6,555 nt of DNA from Phycisphaerales bacterium (GTDB taxonomy: Bacteria > Planctomycetota > Phycisphaerae > Phycisphaerales > SM1A02), in the NCBI GenBank assembly GCA_007127615.1, contig SKZB01000448.1, forward strand, positions 1 through 6,555, written 5' to 3'. Under the pieces are notes generated by a model. That model worked only from the letters and a program-made list of their open reading frames with translations. It did not search any database and was not told where the DNA came from. The stretch's first letter is position 1. Each line of letters begins with the position of its first letter. The position numbers were made by a program, and so were the translations under genes. Of the stretch, positions 5,508-6,555 are shown in pieces.

Positions 5508-6023
5508 TTACGCGACCTTGCGGAAGCGCTGGGGTGACTTGCTCTTGACGCCGGGGAACTTGAAGTTCTTGGGCGTGCCCTTCTTGTTCTTGGGCGTGGA
5601 CTTCTTGGCCTTGGGTGAGTTCGTCTTGCTCTTGCCCGTCGTGTTCATGCCGGTGAACTGCTTGCCGAAGAACTTCTTGCAGAAGGTCATGAATTCCTTC
5701 TGGCTGGAGCACTTCTTGCTGAGCTGTTCGGGGGTGCAGCAACCGCTGGCGATGCACCAGTCGACGAACCACTGCCACATCTGGGTCTGGCAGAACTTCG
5801 TCTGCGTGGCGTTGCACTTCGTGCCTTCGCAGGCCCAGTAGATCCACTGACCGTTGAACTTCTGACGGTTGCAGAAGCCGGCCTTGAAGAGCGAGTTGAA
5901 GACCGCTTCGGGCTTCTTGTTGCAGCGGCTGGCGATGTTCTGAACCGCGACAAAACACGGGGTGCCGCGCTTGATCGCCGACTTGAACGAGGAAGCAAAC
6001 GGGCTCTTTGACTTGCTGGGCAT
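5508..6023 (-). CDS. Basic, Cys-rich protein with a histone-H1-like Lys tail, putative nucleic-acid-binding protein
   Basis: I recognise no named family. The 171-residue protein has 29 Lys and 5 Arg against 5 acidic residues. Residues 7-65 look like a small helical or winged-helix unit (SPFASSFKSAIKRG, then VQNIASRCNKKPEAVFNSLFKAG, then an aromatic hairpin NGQWIYW). Residues 66-125 hold most of the 11 cysteines and further Trp and Phe, suggesting disulfides or metal binding. Residues 130-171 are a Lys tail with SPK, TPK and TPK at 136, 143 and 150. There is no signal peptide, so cytoplasmic DNA or RNA binding is the best guess. I chose the ATG at 6023 because AGGAG lies 8 bases upstream; a TTG two codons earlier is too close to it. 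Lysine is AAG at all 29 positions and Phe nearly always TTC, suggesting high expression. It is single, convergent with the ACT gene, and ends at a strong terminator. Confidence 0.82.
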   Translation of the reverse strand: MPSKSKSPFASSFKSAIKRGTPCFVAVQNIASRCNKKPEAVFNSLFKAGFCNRQKFNGQWIYWACEGTKCNATQTKFCQTQMWQWFVDWCIASGCCTPEQLSKKCSSQKEFMTFCKKFFGKQFTGMNTTGKSKTNSPKAKKSTPKNKKGTPKNFKFPGVKSKSPQRFRKVA

Positions 6024-6030
6024 ATTCAAT

Positions 6031-6047
6031 ACTCCTGGAGTTAACTC
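6031..6047 (-). promoter_or_regulatory. Ribosome binding site embedded in overlapping palindromes
   Basis: The Shine-Dalgarno AGGAG of the minus-strand gene occupies 6032-6036. It sits in ACTCC-T-GGAGT (6031-6041), a palindrome with one central base, which overlaps the perfect 10-bp palindrome GAGTTAACTC (6038-6047). Three alternating ACTC/GAGT half-sites result. It could be an operator, or the RNA could form a 4-bp hairpin covering the ribosome binding site. Confidence 0.3.
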
Positions 6048-6160
6048 TCAGCCCATCTCCGCGGGCCGAGGTCAACGGGCTCCCGCGTCCGTGGGACTTT
6101 CGTGACGGTGCTCGCGCGACCATCGCTTGAGCAGCACCTGCATCGGACGTCGGGCGAACG

Positions 6161-6195
6161 TGATTTACAACTTGCGCCGAATTAAAACCAAAAGA
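6161..6195 (-). promoter_or_regulatory. A/T-rich island, likely promoter region of the minus-strand gene
   Basis: This is the most A/T-rich stretch between the minus-strand start (6023) and the right edge. Read on the minus strand it offers TTGGTT followed after 16 bases by TGTAAA as weak -35/-10 boxes, leaving a leader of roughly 135 bases. A TTGACC also lies closer to the gene (6070-6075, minus strand) but has no good -10. Assignment is tentative. Confidence 0.22.
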
Positions 6196-6298
6196 GGGTT
6201 ATCGGGCAGCCGCGCCGATGCCGCCGAGGGCCGAAGTCCACGCCGTCGAGGGTCGCCAGGAAATCGTGTGGGTCACGAGTACGGTTGCACCTCCCCCG

Positions 6299-6313
6299 GG
6301 CGGCTTCGCCGCC
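6299..6313. repeat. GC-rich hairpin, first of the right-end cluster
   Basis: GGCGGC and GCCGCC form a perfect 6-bp stem around TTC. It is one of four hairpins within 210 bases in a stretch without a credible gene (6200-6555). Confidence 0.5.
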
Positions 6314-6348
6314 AGCCCCTCAATCCTGAAGACAAGTCCTCCCGGCTC

Positions 6349-6364
6349 CCCCGAAAGTCCGGGG
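6349..6364. repeat. GC-rich hairpin, second of the right-end cluster
   Basis: CCCCG (6349-6353) pairs with CGGGG (6360-6364) across the six-base loop AAAGTC. It lies 3 bases before the larger structure at 6368-6416. Confidence 0.45.
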
Positions 6365-6367
6365 CTT

Positions 6368-6416
6368 CCACGGGTTGCGCTTCGGTCGGCCGCGCCGCCC
6401 GATACTTCACCCGTGG
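6368..6416. repeat. Two-tier palindromic element with symmetric internal loop
   Basis: CCACGGGT (6368-6375) is perfectly complementary to ACCCGTGG (6409-6416). Inside, TCGGTCGGC (6382-6390) matches GCCGCCCGA (6394-6402) at eight of nine positions around the triloop CGC. The two stems are separated by six unpaired bases on each side, giving a symmetric 49-base hairpin. CCACGGG/CCCGTGG palindromes resemble dispersed intergenic repeats I associate with planctomycetes. I could not check copy number. Confidence 0.5.
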
Positions 6417-6471
6417 CGACACTCCGGCGCCCGTGCATCTTCGACCTCCCGCCACGAACGTCGCCCCACCA

Positions 6472-6508
6472 CATGCTTCGCCCATTTCCGGGGGCGGGAC
6501 GAAGCATG
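6472..6508. repeat. Inverted repeat with 9-bp perfect arms
   Basis: CATGCTTCG (6472-6480) and CGAAGCATG (6500-6508) pair perfectly. CCC (6481-6483) and GGG (6496-6498) extend the stem past a single bulged A, leaving a loop of about 12 bases. No T-run follows on either strand, so it is not an obvious terminator. Confidence 0.5.
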
Positions 6509-6529
6509 GCACCCTCCAGACATTTTCCG

Positions 6530-6551
6530 TCCCTCCCTCGCTTCGTCGCCC
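6530..6551 (+). repeat. Polypyrimidine 22-bp repeat, copy 3 (two mismatches)
   Basis: This matches the units at 5194 and 5358 at 20 of 22 positions in the same orientation. It overlaps a further 12-bp exact direct repeat, CGTCGCCCCACC, at 6459-6470 and 6544-6555, 85 bp apart. The second copy touches the window edge, so a longer repeat may continue beyond. Confidence 0.6.
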
Positions 6552-6555
6552 CACC

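Noticed and set aside
6024..6029. TTG start two codons upstream for the basic protein
   Set aside because: Only 2 bases separate it from the Shine-Dalgarno AGGAG; the ATG at 6023 is 8 bases away.
5158..6123. 321-residue minus-strand frame spanning the basic-protein gene and the repeat spacer
   Set aside because: It is the longest minus-strand frame here, but it crosses the strong terminator and repeat tract and is Gln/Arg/His-rich. The 171-residue frame has the better start, codon bias and terminator.
6199..6554. Two overlapping minus-strand frames (102 and 93 residues) at the right end
   Set aside because: Arg/Gly/Pro-rich, no motif, and they lie on hairpin-forming repeat DNA.

Overview
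The window is a GC-rich bacterial chromosome segment, most likely from the phylum Planctomycetota, possibly a Phycisphaerae-like or uncultured lineage. This is inferred from four things. The ribosomal protein S4 is of the zinc-free type. The 1,4-dihydroxy-6-naphthoate synthase points to menaquinone synthesis by the futalosine route. There is a stand-alone double-ACT protein of a kind common in planctomycetes. The intergenic DNA is rich in GC-rich palindromes and polypurine/polypyrimidine repeats. No marker gene settles the taxonomy from inside the window.

Layout, left to right. Positions 11-382 hold a short unrecognised ORF that may continue off the left edge. A promoter-like sequence (505-533) and a hairpin-rich leader precede rpsD (659-1258). 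A long stem-loop (1290-1348) lies between rpsD and a membrane-anchored PpiD/SurA-like periplasmic protein (1456-3357). Next come mqnD (3480-4397), a 191-base spacer that may encode a 57-residue protein overlapping the next start, and a double-ACT protein (4589-5059). All of these are on the plus strand with gaps of about 120-200 bases, so they look like separately controlled housekeeping genes rather than one tight operon.

From 5060 to 5507 there is no convincing gene. This stretch holds a three-copy 16-bp tandem repeat, a polypyrimidine 22-bp repeat in two exact copies, and a strong minus-strand terminator. That terminator belongs to the convergent gene at 5508-6023, which encodes a 171-residue, very basic, cysteine-rich protein. 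Its lysine tail carries (S/T)-P-K motifs spaced seven residues apart, reminiscent of linker-histone tails. It is the most interesting gene in the window and may be an uncharacterised DNA-binding or nucleoid protein.

From about 6200 to the right edge there is no credible gene. The DNA contains a succession of GC-rich hairpins and further copies of the intergenic repeat family, consistent with a dispersed repeat cluster or a structured RNA. No mobile-element gene, CRISPR array, tRNA or rRNA was seen. The genes serve separate functions (translation, envelope protein folding, respiratory quinone synthesis, small-molecule sensing, DNA or RNA binding), and no new multi-gene system is evident.
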